Shown here piece by piece: positions 20,675 through 30,269 of a DNA stretch of 64,000 nt (its first letter is position 1; each line of letters begins with the position of its first letter). The DNA comes from Nemertoderma westbladi. Taxonomy: Eukaryota > Xenacoelomorpha > Nemertodermatida > Nemertodermatidae. Below the pieces are notes generated by a model. It saw only the letters and a list, made by a program, of their open reading frames with translations. It was not told the DNA's origin and ran no database searches. The stretch covers positions 1 through 64,000 of the forward strand of contig JAUCBJ010008380.1 in NCBI GenBank assembly GCA_032718475.1, given 5' to 3'. The position numbers were made by a program, and so were the translations under genes.

Positions 20675-21216
20675 ACTCCCTATACCCCGCCGCCTTCTAA
20701 CTTACTAACTTCTAACTACTCTACTACTCTTCTACTAACTTCTGACTTCTACTTACTTACTTTATCTAACTTTCTACTTATTTTATTATTTAATTATTTT
20801 TATTATTTATTTTTAATTAAATAATTAATTTTGTGGGAAGGGCGTCTCGCCCTCATTCCCACCCCCCTCAGTCCAAATATTGGACGACTAAACTCTAACT
20901 CCCCTCGATCTTCCATCGATTCTTCCATGAGGCACTCTCCCACTGCCCCCTGTAGCGTCCTCTTATCTTCGACCCACTCTCCTCGCCAATTCCAACTCAC
21001 CAGGAATTGGTTCTCCCTCTTCCGCCACCCTAAATCGGGTCTCTCCGCCGCCTTCTTAACTTCCTGATCTCCTGGCAGCAGAATGCCACCCTTCATTGGT
21101 CTCCCGGCGGCAGAATGAAAGAAATCGGAAGAATAGATAGAACAGGACGAACAATAGTAATCCTACCCCTCTCCATCCTGTCTTCTTACTCGACCTCCCC
21201 CTTGTCGGTATGCCTC

Positions 21217-23295
21217 TCAACCGGACCGGCGTCTCTTCCGGACACTCTCTGAACACTCCTCCGGACACTCCTCCGGACTATTGTCCTCCTGACACTCCAC
21301 CGGACACTCCTCCGGTTTGTCCTCCGGACATCTCGCCGTCCGCTCCTCTCCATCTCCATACCGATACTTGCTGGGAAATCCATTCTCCTCCGCCCACTCT
21401 CTTACTTCTACTTCCCCATCTGGCTTATCTACCGTTTCTGGTCTCTCTTCTGCGTCCTCTGCGTCTACGGTGCCTGGTAACATGCACCCTGATGTCTCCG
21501 TCACTCTGGATGGAATCTTGGTTTTAACTGGGCCGCTAAGCGTCCATCCGAACGGCGTGAGGATCGCCGTCGGGTCCCGCTGCCTGTCTTCGCCGAAGAC
21601 CGTCTGTGTTCTCTCGTGGGCCGTCGGGCAGTCCATTCCTACTATAATGGATACCTTCCTAACGTCCACCTCTGGTATTGAGAAATCGATACCGTCCAGG
21701 AATGTATATTGTTCGACTTCGATGTTGGTTGGTCGCCTGGCGTTGATATTTATCGATTCTATCACGTGGATGGGGTCGATGGTCGCCCCATAGTCGCATC
21801 CCGGTGCAATCGCTGATATCCTGCACCGTCCCGTCCTCATCTCCAGGACCTCATCTTTACTTGAGACGGTAGTTACCGCCATTCTATTCGGCCTCGTCTT
21901 TAGCCCTATCTCTTCGGCCACCCAGTTCTCCACCAGCGTGAAGGCTGCTCCGCTGTCGACCAGCATTAATGTCGTTACTGATCGACCGCCCTCTCCTGAT
22001 ATCTTCACTGGTACTACCCCGAGTAGTACTTTTCTCTTCTTTCTTGCCACTGTCGTGCTTGTAGCCATTGTTTGGCCTCCAGTCTCGTACTCTCTCGCTG
22101 TTTCTCTACACTCTCCGGATCTGTGTCCTTCTACCACACATCGATGACATAGTCCGTTTGCGTCTGTGTAGGCTATACGATCTTGTTTGGGCAACGCTTG
22201 CCAGTGCTTACAACTCATGGTCTTATGGGTTCCGTCCCGATGTAATTGACATTCGAATCCTGGATTATAGCGTTCCCTATATAGTCCTTCACGTATCGCG
22301 CGTAGGTTTATATCTACCGATTTAGTGTTTTGGTTATCTGTACTCGGCCTACTGGGTATGTTGGGATTATGTTTATTTATGGTGTTATTTTCTTTCTGTC
22401 CCTGCCACGGTGTGGCCCTACTCCCAGCTAACTGTGGGCTTGTAGCCCCCTGTGTGGCCGCGTGTGGTAGCGACTGTCTTACTCTCGAGAATGGATCTGT
22501 CGGATTATGTTCGGGTCTAGGCCTGTTGTATTCGGTCTTTGGCGCCTTCCCCAAACTATCCTCACTATAGACTGGGTCTGTAATTAATTCGGCTTCATAG
22601 TTTAGGAAGCTCGACATTTCTTCTAGGCCCGGTTCCGCACCTTTCTTCTCCCGAGTGGAGAAGGCGATCTTCCTCCACTTGCTCCGCAGCCAGATCGGCA
22701 GTGCCTGCGCTATCGTGGTGATGTTATTAGATGCGTTGAGTTCGTATGGCGCGTCTAGCGTCTTTAACACGATTAACGCCTTCTCGACCTTGTTCGCAAA
22801 GGTCTTTATGCTAACGGGGTTATCCTGTAGGCCACCCGATGTTATACCTCTCAGGGTTTGCCGGATGATCTTGGCTGGGTGTCCGTATTCCCTGTCTAGC
22901 GCCCGCCATGCTGTCGTGAAGCCGCCCTCGATGCCCTGGTACTGCCTCACGATGTCGTATGCTGGGCCTCCTGTATACACCTGTAGATATTTTAGGCACT
23001 CCGCCTGCGTCAAGTTCTTACTTAATATCTCGTTACTGTACATGCGCCGAAACTGCAGGTATTCTTCCGGCCTACTTCCGTCGAATTTAAATGGCTCGAC
23101 TGGTGGTAACTCGATCCTGGTCTTTAATGCATCGATTAGCGTCGCCATTCCCATCGCCTGTGCTTCCAATGGGTTCGATGGATGCTGTACAGATTCTCCT
23201 GTTGGGTGCGGTCCGTTCGTCCTATCTGTTGATCTACTTGTTGCGTCGGATATATCATTGGGGGTAACGGCCCCCTCCATATTTCCGTGTCGCAC
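21217..23295 (-). CDS. Gag-protease polyprotein of outer, pol-less Pao/BEL element
   Basis: About 692 codons uninterrupted. The annotated start is a GTG; no ATG occurs before MEGAVT, and the true start is probably further upstream, separated by a poly-C frameshift near 23382. Domains: Gag DUF1759-like (PPVEPFKFDGSRPEEYLQFRR; GGFTTAWRALDREYGHP), Cys/His segment (CQLHRDGTHKTMSC, CHRCVVEGHRSGEC), aspartic protease DUF1758 with intact DSG triad (LMLVDSGAAFTLVENWVAEE) and the PFGWTLSGPV motif that in autonomous relatives precedes pol. Instead of reverse transcriptase, the frame ends in an acidic, Cys-rich repeat tail (PEECP motifs) and a basic KRRR end. The protein can package RNA and self-process, but the element needs reverse transcriptase and integrase from elsewhere (inference). 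Confidence 0.85.
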   Translation of the reverse strand: MRHGNMEGAVTPNDISDATSRSTDRTNGPHPTGESVQHPSNPLEAQAMGMATLIDALKTRIELPPVEPFKFDGSRPEEYLQFRRMYSNEILSKNLTQAECLKYLQVYTGGPAYDIVRQYQGIEGGFTTAWRALDREYGHPAKIIRQTLRGITSGGLQDNPVSIKTFANKVEKALIVLKTLDAPYELNASNNITTIAQALPIWLRSKWRKIAFSTREKKGAEPGLEEMSSFLNYEAELITDPVYSEDSLGKAPKTEYNRPRPEHNPTDPFSRVRQSLPHAATQGATSPQLAGSRATPWQGQKENNTINKHNPNIPSRPSTDNQNTKSVDINLRAIREGLYRERYNPGFECQLHRDGTHKTMSCKHWQALPKQDRIAYTDANGLCHRCVVEGHRSGECRETAREYETGGQTMATSTTVARKKRKVLLGVVPVKISGEGGRSVTTLMLVDSGAAFTLVENWVAEEIGLKTRPNRMAVTTVSSKDEVLEMRTGRCRISAIAPGCDYGATIDPIHVIESININARRPTNIEVEQYTFLDGIDFSIPEVDVRKVSIIVGMDCPTAHERTQTVFGEDRQRDPTAILTPFGWTLSGPVKTKIPSRVTETSGCMLPGTVDAEDAEERPETVDKPDGEVEVREWAEENGFPSKYRYGDGEERTARCPEDKPEECPVECQEDNSPEECPEECSESVRKRRRSG
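21240..21325 (-). repeat. 15-bp repeats coding the PEECP tail
   Basis: GGACACTCCTCCGG-type units repeat about five times in slightly varied form. On the minus strand they encode Pro-Glu-Glu-Cys-Pro motifs at the C terminus of the gag-protease protein. The repeats keep the frame, so the tail has expanded in coding sequence. Confidence 0.75.
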
Positions 23296-23326
23296 GACCT
23301 GTTCTCGTCCAGGGGGTTCGATGTTC

Positions 23327-23911
23327 TTATTGCTGTTCGAGTATATTGTTGATATTGTAATGGGGGAATGTCACCCTGTCCCCCCCCCCCCCCCCCACCG
23401 GTATGTTTGGTACTGGGGTTGATGTTAATATATTGGGGCCCATACATCTATCTGCAATAACTCTCCCCTCCCCTGGATATATGTTATGTCCCTGTGTATT
23501 ATAGTCATGCTGCTGTACCGGTACCGATATAGGCCTATCTACTTCTTGCCTACCTACCGGTATGTACTCCGCGACTTCCGGGTTTAATCCCGTCGTCCGC
23601 GCTACCCTATCGCCTACTCTATCTCTCCCAGCATGGCCTATAATAGTATGTGCAGTAAGGCCTACAGTATGTCCTGCAGTCTGCATGTGCCCTTCCGAAC
23701 CGAAGTTTAATTCTCGCGAATCTCGAATCTCCCCGCGACTACCGTACTCTCGATCGGCAGCTATATCCCGTCGGGAAGTTTCTCTTCGATCCCCTCTCCT
23801 GTTCTCGTCTTCGTATCGGTACGTCCTGTACCCCTCTCTTGGCGTGCGGTGCGTTTCTCCGGGGCGACGGCAATCTCCCGAAGTTCGACCCCACTGACTC
23901 CCTAACTCCAT
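23327..23911 (-). pseudogene. Arg/Gly-rich upstream segment of the outer element's Gag, frame-split at poly-C
   Basis: The minus strand encodes about 194 residues, Arg-rich at first (ENRRGDRRETSRRDIAADRE), later with VGGGGGDRVTF. A run of C (about 23381-23396) encodes the glycines. In another frame, 23447-23136 continues across the same run and reads HTGGGGGGGQGDIPPLQYQQY, while the gag-protease frame begins at 23295. Length change of the C run would join or split these frames. No domain recognised. The Arg/Gly composition suggests RNA binding (inference). Confidence 0.45.
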
Positions 23912-24239
23912 CTCTACTATCGACGGCTCGCTATCCGTCCTCGCTCTCCGGTTGCTCCTAGCAACGACTCTTCTATTATCTTCACTTCTTCTCTCTTCGA
24001 CCTCTCCGATTAAACTCTACTAATCTTCTTCTATCTTCGACCTCTCGGTTAAACTCTACTAATCTTCTTCTCTCTTCTGACTCGACATCTTCTCGCTCGC
24101 CCACTCTCGGCGCTAACATCTGACTCTACTCTGTCCGGTTGGACCTTCCTGGGGATACTCGCCATCCCCCTACTATTCTCCGTCGTCGGGTGCCGCGGTT
24201 CACCTAACTTGCCCCGCGCATTATCCGCCGACGCCTGTG

Positions 24240-24600
24240 GGACACTCTCTGCCCCCCCTCTCTCGCTACTAATCTCTCGTGGTGGGGCGCCCGTAGCCCC
24301 CCCCCCCCCCACCCGCCACTTCTAACTTCACTATCTCTTACTACACTTCTGCGTCCCTCTTGTCGGACATTCTCTACCCCCCTTCTCTCGCCACTAATCT
24401 TCCGTGGTGGGGCGCCCGTAGCCCCCCCCCCCCCCCCCCACCCGCTACTTCTAACTTCACTATCTCTTACTACACTTCTGCTCCCCTCTTGTGGGGCATT
24501 CTCTCCCCCCCCTCTCTCGCCACTAATCTTCCGTGGTGGGGCGCCCGTAGCCCCCCCCCCCCCCCCCCCACTCGCCACATCTAACTTCACTATCTCTTAC
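24240..24600 (-). repeat. 125-129-bp minisatellite, three copies
   Basis: GGTGGGGCGCCCGTAGCCCC starts units at 24281, 24406 and 24535. The units differ mainly in the length of the poly-C run (14-20 bases). On the minus strand a unit encodes ATGAPPRKISGERGG followed by VRDSEVRS, so it may be a coding repeat whose frame varies with the C run. Confidence 0.85.
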
Positions 24601-25071
24601 TTCACTTCTACACCCCTCTCTAGTCGACGCACTAACTCTACTGCGGCTGGGTCTATTCACCCCCGCCTCTTCCTCTACTACTGCGTGGCCTACCAGGCCC
24701 ACCTCGGGTTGACTCAACCCCGCTACTTCCTGCCTACTAACTACGTGGCCTACCAGGCCCTCATTGGGTTGACTCAACCCCGCCACTTCCTGCCTACTAA
24801 CTCCGTGGCCTACCAGGCCCTCATTTGCCGGGCTATGCACGTCCGTCACGCTCATATTAATAGCACCATTACCAGTATTATTTGTTAAATCGATTAAATC
24901 CTCCAGATCAATTAAATTATTAGAATTTGAAACGGGTTTATTATTTAAATTATTTTGTGTATTTAGATTTAAATTATTTGAATTATTTTGCGTAATTATA
25001 TTTGAATTAATATTATTATTTGGATTTAAATTTAAATTACTACTACCATGTAAAATATCTACTACGGTACC
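24523..25071 (-). pseudogene. Asn-rich and 20-residue-repeat segment of the outer element
   Basis: Read on the minus strand from 25071: an Asn-rich stretch (NNNINSNIITQNNSNNLNL), then an acidic LIDLEDLIDL motif, then three 20-residue repeats with the pattern EGLVGHxVSRQEVAGLSQP encoded by a 60-bp tandem repeat (units at 24685, 24745, 24805), then a Gly run. The frame is the same as that of 25072-26136 but is separated from it by an in-frame TAG at 25072-25074. Repeats of this kind are typical of fast-evolving Gag N termini. I recognise no domain. Confidence 0.5.
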
Positions 25072-26136
25072 CTATCCCCTATCCCTCCCTATCCGGGCAT
25101 GCAAATCATTCCGCACGCGCTTACCCTCTATCTCTCTCTCTCTATCCCCTCGTATACTCTGCTCGGCCAACTCTGCCCCTCTCGCAACCATCTCAAAACA
25201 CCTCGCCGGCTCGTCATCTACTCTCATCTCCCGCTCTCTACACTCCTCGGCTCTCTCTCTACACTCCCTCTCTAACTCTTTCTGGTCTAGCGCCGCAATT
25301 GTCGATTTATACGCCAGATTTATCTCCCGCACCCTTCTTTCTTTTGCGGAGGATGTAGCAGACTTATCGGTTGCGACGGACTCCCGTCGCCTTCCCATCC
25401 TACTAACTTTCCCCCTCCTCCCGGAATTTTCTCTGACCGACGAGACCGAATCCTCGGGGTTAACCTCGGATTCGCTCTCCTGCAGTCTCCTCCAACCCAC
25501 CAATTTTACTCCCCGGGCATCAACTAAGTATGGCCCTACGTACACTACGCTAGGTTCCAAACCCCTACATTCCCATAGTTCAAACAGTTCGCTGGCAACC
25601 CCTCTCGCTCTCTCATCGGCTAGTTCTCCCTGCCCGAAGCGCACTTAGTAATCAAAATGTTTGTTCGACTCACCTAGCCGCTTCTTTAACTTCACCTCGT
25701 CTATCTTGGCCCCTCCTTTGGCTTCTCTTAGCTGTTTCCGGGTCGCGGCGTAGGTTCGTCGGAGCCGGTCGCTGACCCCGACGTCCTCGTCGCCGACTTC
25801 TCCTTTATCCCTCCGTGTCCGGTGTCGTACCGGCGGCCCCACCGTTGCCGTTCCAGTGGGCCGTCCGTCGCCCTCGGCCTGTGGCTGGCCGGCGACATCG
25901 GCACGTCGACCGCCGCTGTGTGTCGACTCGTCTCTCTCCTCTCTCGACTCGTCTCTCCCTTCTCTCGACTCGTCTCCTCGTTGTAGACGGCCCCCCTCCT
26001 CTTGGATTGCTGGATCGCCTGTGGCCGACGAACCCGGCGTCGTGGGTCGGTACCGTCGCGTCGCAGCCTCGCGGATCGTTAGGTCTTTATCATCGTCCGG
26101 GGTCCGCGGCGGTGTCGTTTCTCTCTCTCGACTCAT
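25072..26136 (-). pseudogene. Unrecognised N-terminal protein of outer element with an in-frame TAA
   Basis: An ATG at 26136-26134, about 90 bases inside the 5' LTR, starts a charged protein (repeated ESREGRDESREERDES; then KQLREAKGGAKIDEVKLKKRL). An in-frame TAA at 25647-25645 follows HFDY, and the same frame continues without shift as VRFGQGELADERARGVASELFELW, a more globular segment with YVGPYLVDARGVKLVGW, then a Glu/Arg coiled-coil-like stretch to TAG at 25074-25072. Position suggests the N-terminal part of Gag. Either the element depends on readthrough or this copy has decayed. No family recognised. Confidence 0.5.
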
Positions 26137-26226
26137 CTTTATCTGGCTGACAGTTAGTTAGAGTTTGGCTTCTATTGGGCAACAGTTGGTTCTAATCTCT
26201 CAGGGCAGCTGGTTGGATCTAATCAC

Positions 26227-26810
26227 TGTGACGGGATCCACCGAGGATCCCGGTTTATCCGGTGTCTAATCTACGCGTCCCCGCCGTGTGTATCTGAAAA
26301 GAGTTCTGGGTTGTTGATTGATCGATGTATATAGACGTAAGGGTATGATATAAGATATAAAATATAGCACAGTTAAAGTGAGTGATAGAATGTACCGGTA
26401 AAATGGCTTAATATTGCTGACAGTAGACAGAGATGGTGATTAGAGTTCCGGTACTGCCCTAACTAACTGACTTACTGAAGTGAATGAATTGGCACAACGA
26501 ATGATAATATATATTGCACTGGTTGGCCGCATTACGTTACTCAGTGGATGCCTTCCCCCCATTGGCTAATAACTCACTTCTCACCCTCCCATCTCTCTGG
26601 GAGTGCCTCCGCCCGCTGCTGTCACTCTCTCCCTCCCGGAGGTGTAACCTCTGACCCCCGCTGTGTGTGTGTCCCTTTGGGGTTTGTCGCCCCGCTTATT
26701 GGGGTGATACAAGGTTGATTGGTAATCAACCTTGTACTCCCAATATTGCTTAAGGGTCTCGCTGACCCAACTTTATGGGGGTTGGTGAGGCGGAATTGAA
26801 TACGCTCACA
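26227..26810 (-). repeat. 5' LTR of outer Pao/BEL element
   Basis: 584 bases from TGTGACGGGATCCA to GAATACGCTCACA on the plus strand, with TG...CA ends. The start and end match those of the longer LTR at 58097-59851, which supports both boundaries. Contains the perfect 12-base-arm hairpin at 26709-26735. The sequence outside (TGGGG) is not matched at the left end of the element. Confidence 0.85.
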
Positions 26811-27243
26811 TGGGGAGTGAAAATTTTCTGTTACATTGGTATGAGTTTTTGTCCGTTTGGGATGTTGACGTACAGTAGGCAGGCAGGCAGGTAGGGTAAA
26901 ACAGCCCAATCGGGCTATAATTATGTAGCCCGATCGGGCTATAATTATGTAGCCCAATCGGGCTATAAGGAAGATTATTACCATATAAGGTAATATAGCC
27001 CGATCGGACTACATTACACACTAAAGTCAGAAAGTACTTTTGATTTCGTCTCATTGACCAAATTTATGGTCAATACAGTCTGACACTGACAGTATATATA
27101 TTTAATTCTGTAATATTACAGGTCTGTAGCATCATATTGTATATCTTGTATTATTCAATCCGTTCTAGAGTTAAAGTAAGTATAGTAACAGTTATGGCAA
27201 TGATAAAATATAAAATATTAGACTTGATATTGTGAGTTACGGT
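26811..27243. other. Spacer with 24-bp palindromic tandem repeats
   Basis: No gene. AGCCC(A/G)ATCGGGCT repeats at 26903, 26927 and 26951 with period 24, and a more diverged copy near 26996. The version AGCCCGATCGGGCT is a perfect 14-base palindrome; between copies lies ATAATTATGT. Confidence 0.8.
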
Positions 27244-29417
27244 TCAACACAGATTTCGCAAAAAAAACTCGTCATCATGATAATCAAACGTCAAACCAAC
27301 GCACGAAGTACATGCCCAGCTCTCATCGCAAATGTCGCACAAAACCCAGATAGCCTGGTTTTCAGCTATATCACAATGCCAGTCTTTCTGACATTTGTAG
27401 CAATAGTTACTATCAGTACCACCGGTTACTCGTGGGACAATTGATTTGGATGTTGAAGGATAGACATTGATGTCATTGGTCGATTGTTGAGGTAGATCGG
27501 CTGGTTGACCTTGGTTCGATGTATTGAGTTGAGGTAGATCGGCTGGTTGACCTTGGTTCGATGTATTGAGTTGAGGTAGATCGGCTGGTTGACCTTGGTT
27601 CGATGTATTGAGTTGAGGTAGATCTGCTGGTTAACCTTGGTTCGATGTATTGAGTTGAGGTAGATCGGCTGGTTGAACTTGGTTCGATATATTGAGTTGA
27701 GGTAGATTGGCTGGTTGACCTTGGTTCGATATATTGAGTTGAGGTAGATTGGCTAGTTGACCTAGGTTCGATGTATTGAGTTGAGGTAGATCGGCTGGTT
27801 GACCTTGGTTCGATGTATTGAGTTGAGGTAGATTGGCTGGTTGACCTTGGTTCGATGTATTGAGTTGAGGTAGATCGGCTGGTTGACCTTGGTTGGATAT
27901 GGCTATGGCAGTAGAGATTCCAGGCTGCTTTTGCTTGGCTGCTTTGACTTGGCTTCGCTTTGCTGCTGATGCTACTCTCCTAGCATATGCCTTGTTCCTT
28001 GCTGTAGCCTTTGATGCTTCCTTTCCAGCTAGTATTTCAGCTGCATTTGCAGCTTGAATTGCCTCCACCTCCTCCAGCGTCACCGATGTGCCAGGCTCAA
28101 GGCCTACCTTGCGTCTCCTCTTCCTGGGTTGATCAGTAGTATCCGATGTTCTTATCTGTTCGAGGTAATTGATCACAGATTGCCCAACTGACTCTCTACA
28201 GTCATGGCTTTCCTTATCAGTTCGATATTTCACCAACTTCATCAGCACTCGGGTGCGGTTAATTGGTACAATACCACATGCTGCAAATCCAGCTTGTATA
28301 TTCGGCTTTGATTTCGCATCAATGGCTGTTAACAGTTCCGTTAACAGACTTGGGAAGATATCCTTTTCTACAACAGACGCTCGCGGGTGTGACCTCTTAT
28401 ATTTAGTGATTATCGCTCGCCAAGCCTTCTTTAAAAGGGCGAAATAGGCGACATCTAAGGGCTGACATATATGTGTCGTATTAGCGGGAAGAAACGTGAA
28501 TCTAATGTTATTCTCTGAGCAAAGCCGCAAAACTTCTTGGTTCAAATGAGCACTCACGTTATCTCCTATTACGACCTTAACACCCTCTATCCGTCTTGCC
28601 CAGGGAACCACAATCTTCTTAAACCAATCGTCAAATGTCTTACTATCGAACCATCCAGAATCGGTCCTCCCATACCTCGTTCCTGGCGGCCCACCCTCGC
28701 ACCATGTTGACCACATTCCCACTCCCTTATAAACAACATATAAAGGCATAAAATCCCCAGCAGCTGTTCCCGCAAACATAAGAGATATTGCTCCCCTACT
28801 GTAGTTCATAATTCTTTCCGGGTATTTCACACCTCTCCGAAATATACATTTAATACTACCAGGATCATCACTTAAATTTGTTTCATCAAAGTTTAAAATA
28901 TTCTCCGGCGGAACATTTTCTAGAACCTTCTCAATGTTGTCGAAGTATGACTCTATTGTTTCTATCGTAGTTTGCGCTTTAGCAGTTTTTAGATTCTGCG
29001 CCTGACGTTTACTTAAAAATTCCTTTTTCCTCTCAAGAAAACGGTAACACCAATCCTCACCGGGGATGTTATCCTTAAATCGAGTTTTCCTTCCTTTACG
29101 GTTTAGGTAATCAGAAATGATGTATGCAAGTTCCCGTAATGACGTGGATAACCGAAATCAGCACAAACAATTATTAATCCTACGATAGTATCTTCCTCCT
29201 CCGGAAACAGTTGATAAGGAGCCCCATAATGACTTGAATGTTTCCCTTTCAGTTTGTTTTGTAGGGTAGCTCTAGGAATCCCATATACTTTCGCAATAGC
29301 GCGAATTGAAATAATTCCACTCCCACTCTTAGCATCCGATATAGCCTTCGCTAACGTCTCCTCTGAGTAGTCTGAATACCTTCTCGAGCCTAACTTCCTT
29401 TGATGATTCCTAGGCAT
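27244..29417 (-). pseudogene. Pogo-like (DDE_1 / jerky-like) transposase pseudogene
   Basis: ATG at 29417-29415 starts an N-terminal psq/CENP-B-type helix-turn-helix (SIRAIAKVYGIPRATLQNKL). A frameshift near 29145 separates it from the rest. The catalytic domain follows: NFDETNL (first Asp, about 28890), VVIGDNVSAHL (second Asp), PLDVAYFALLKKAW (third Asp), then a basic nuclear-localisation-like KRRRK and an Ala/Lys-rich helix. The C terminus is a 14-residue tandem repeat, one copy of which has a CAA-to-TAA nonsense change (at about 27631-27633). Past that stop the frame stays open through more repeats into a Cys-rich finger (CYKCQKDW, then LCDICDESWACTSC), ending at 27244. That finger is usual in this transposase group, so the stop is a mutation. 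Terminal inverted repeats were not identified. Confidence 0.85.
27487..27890 (-). repeat. 42-bp coding tandem repeat in pogo-like transposase
   Basis: About 9.5 copies of a 42-base unit containing TTGAGGTAGATCGGCTGG. On the minus strand it encodes the 14-residue motif SNQGQPADLPQLNT, with small variants (A/N in ADL/ANL, T/I at the end). It lies between the DDE domain and a zinc finger, as a linker expansion. Confidence 0.93.
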
Positions 29418-30257
29418 TATTTCTATGCGTTATTTTAACAAACTTAGGCTAGAGTTCCTAGGACTATGTACTGATGTATGCTATACTATCTGACTATCTA
29501 GATAATCTATACTATCTACTCTAGACAGATAGATAGACTGAATATAGGCCTAAGCCACAGTCAGTACTGGTACTTTGATTTTATGCAGGGCAGCAGGGAG
29601 GTGCCTGTGCCTACTGGCCTCTACTAAATGTCAGTGAAATTGATTTATTTAATTTTTAATTGAAATTTGTCAGTTAATATAAAAATTTAGAATTTTGAAA
29701 AATTGTATGTTATTGGCCAAAGTAACCCCGAAAATATCAATTGATTTTTTCAATGGTAACTGCGGATTTTTTTTACGATTTTTATTTCTCAATGAGAAGC
29801 CTGGCATATATACTTACTTACCTCAGCAGAACACTGAGTTACTATAAGAGTAATTATGTTAACCACACAAGACTTGAAATTTATAAAAAATGTGATTTTT
29901 GTATAAATATAGAAAAGGGAAGAAATATTTGGCATATACTATATATTTCTATTTTATTTGTAACATGGCATAATGTCAGATATATATACTCTTCACCAGA
30001 GCCACTACTTTACGTTTTGCTATTTTCTACTTTGAGAAAAAATCATATTTATATTAACATATTGCATTTGGCCAAAGTAACCGCGGTGGCCAAAGTAACC
30101 ACTGATGACGGTACATTACCAGATTACATAACTCCCGTTTTAGTACTACCGGTACCGGTACTACAACAATTACAACATGTTTCTGTGTTTGTTTCTTTTT
30201 CAGTTTTTATTAGCTAACAATTAAGTCAGTAAGTCTGCCTTTGTAAAGCAAACAGGC
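29418..30257. other. Non-coding spacer
   Basis: No supported gene; a plus-strand frame at 29741-30217 is AT-rich and has no recognisable feature. GGCCAAAGTAACC occurs at about 29713, 30069 and 30090 and could be the edge of an unrecognised element. A TACCGGTACCGGTA run is at about 30150. Confidence 0.5.
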
Positions 30258-30269
30258 TTCCAACGGACA

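Larger units (their letters stand above)
19838..21216 (-). other. 3' non-coding region of outer element
   Basis: This 1.4 kb between the gag-protease stop and the polypurine tract has no supported ORF; the open frames present arise from pyrimidine-rich tandem sequence. It contains the GTGGCGC stem-loop array (20391-20645), a hairpin at 20655-20674, and a long run of CTAACTCT-type words at 20030-20370. In a normal Pao/BEL element, pol would lie here. Confidence 0.75.
12250..26810 (-). mobile_element. Outer Pao/BEL-type LTR retrotransposon, gag-protease only, with nested insertion
   Basis: Homologous LTRs bound the element: 26227-26810 on the right (5' LTR for this minus-strand element) and 12250-12641 plus 19616-19799 on the left (3' LTR, split by a younger element). 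A polypurine tract (C run at 19800-19808 on the plus strand) abuts the left LTR. Internal coding is Gag plus aspartic protease (21217-23295) and an upstream repetitive region (23327-26136). No reverse transcriptase, RNase H or integrase is encoded in the 6.4 kb internal region. It would need enzymes from another element to move. The left LTR lacks its first ~15 bases and no matching target duplication is visible. Confidence 0.8.

Noticed and set aside
20391-20824. Three overlapping repetitive frames on the plus strand
   Set aside because: They follow the GTGGCGC tandem array and CTACTACCT words; all three frames are open and none has protein-like composition.
29741-30217. 158-residue plus-strand frame
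   Set aside because: AT-rich composition, no motif, no neighbour in support; probably chance.
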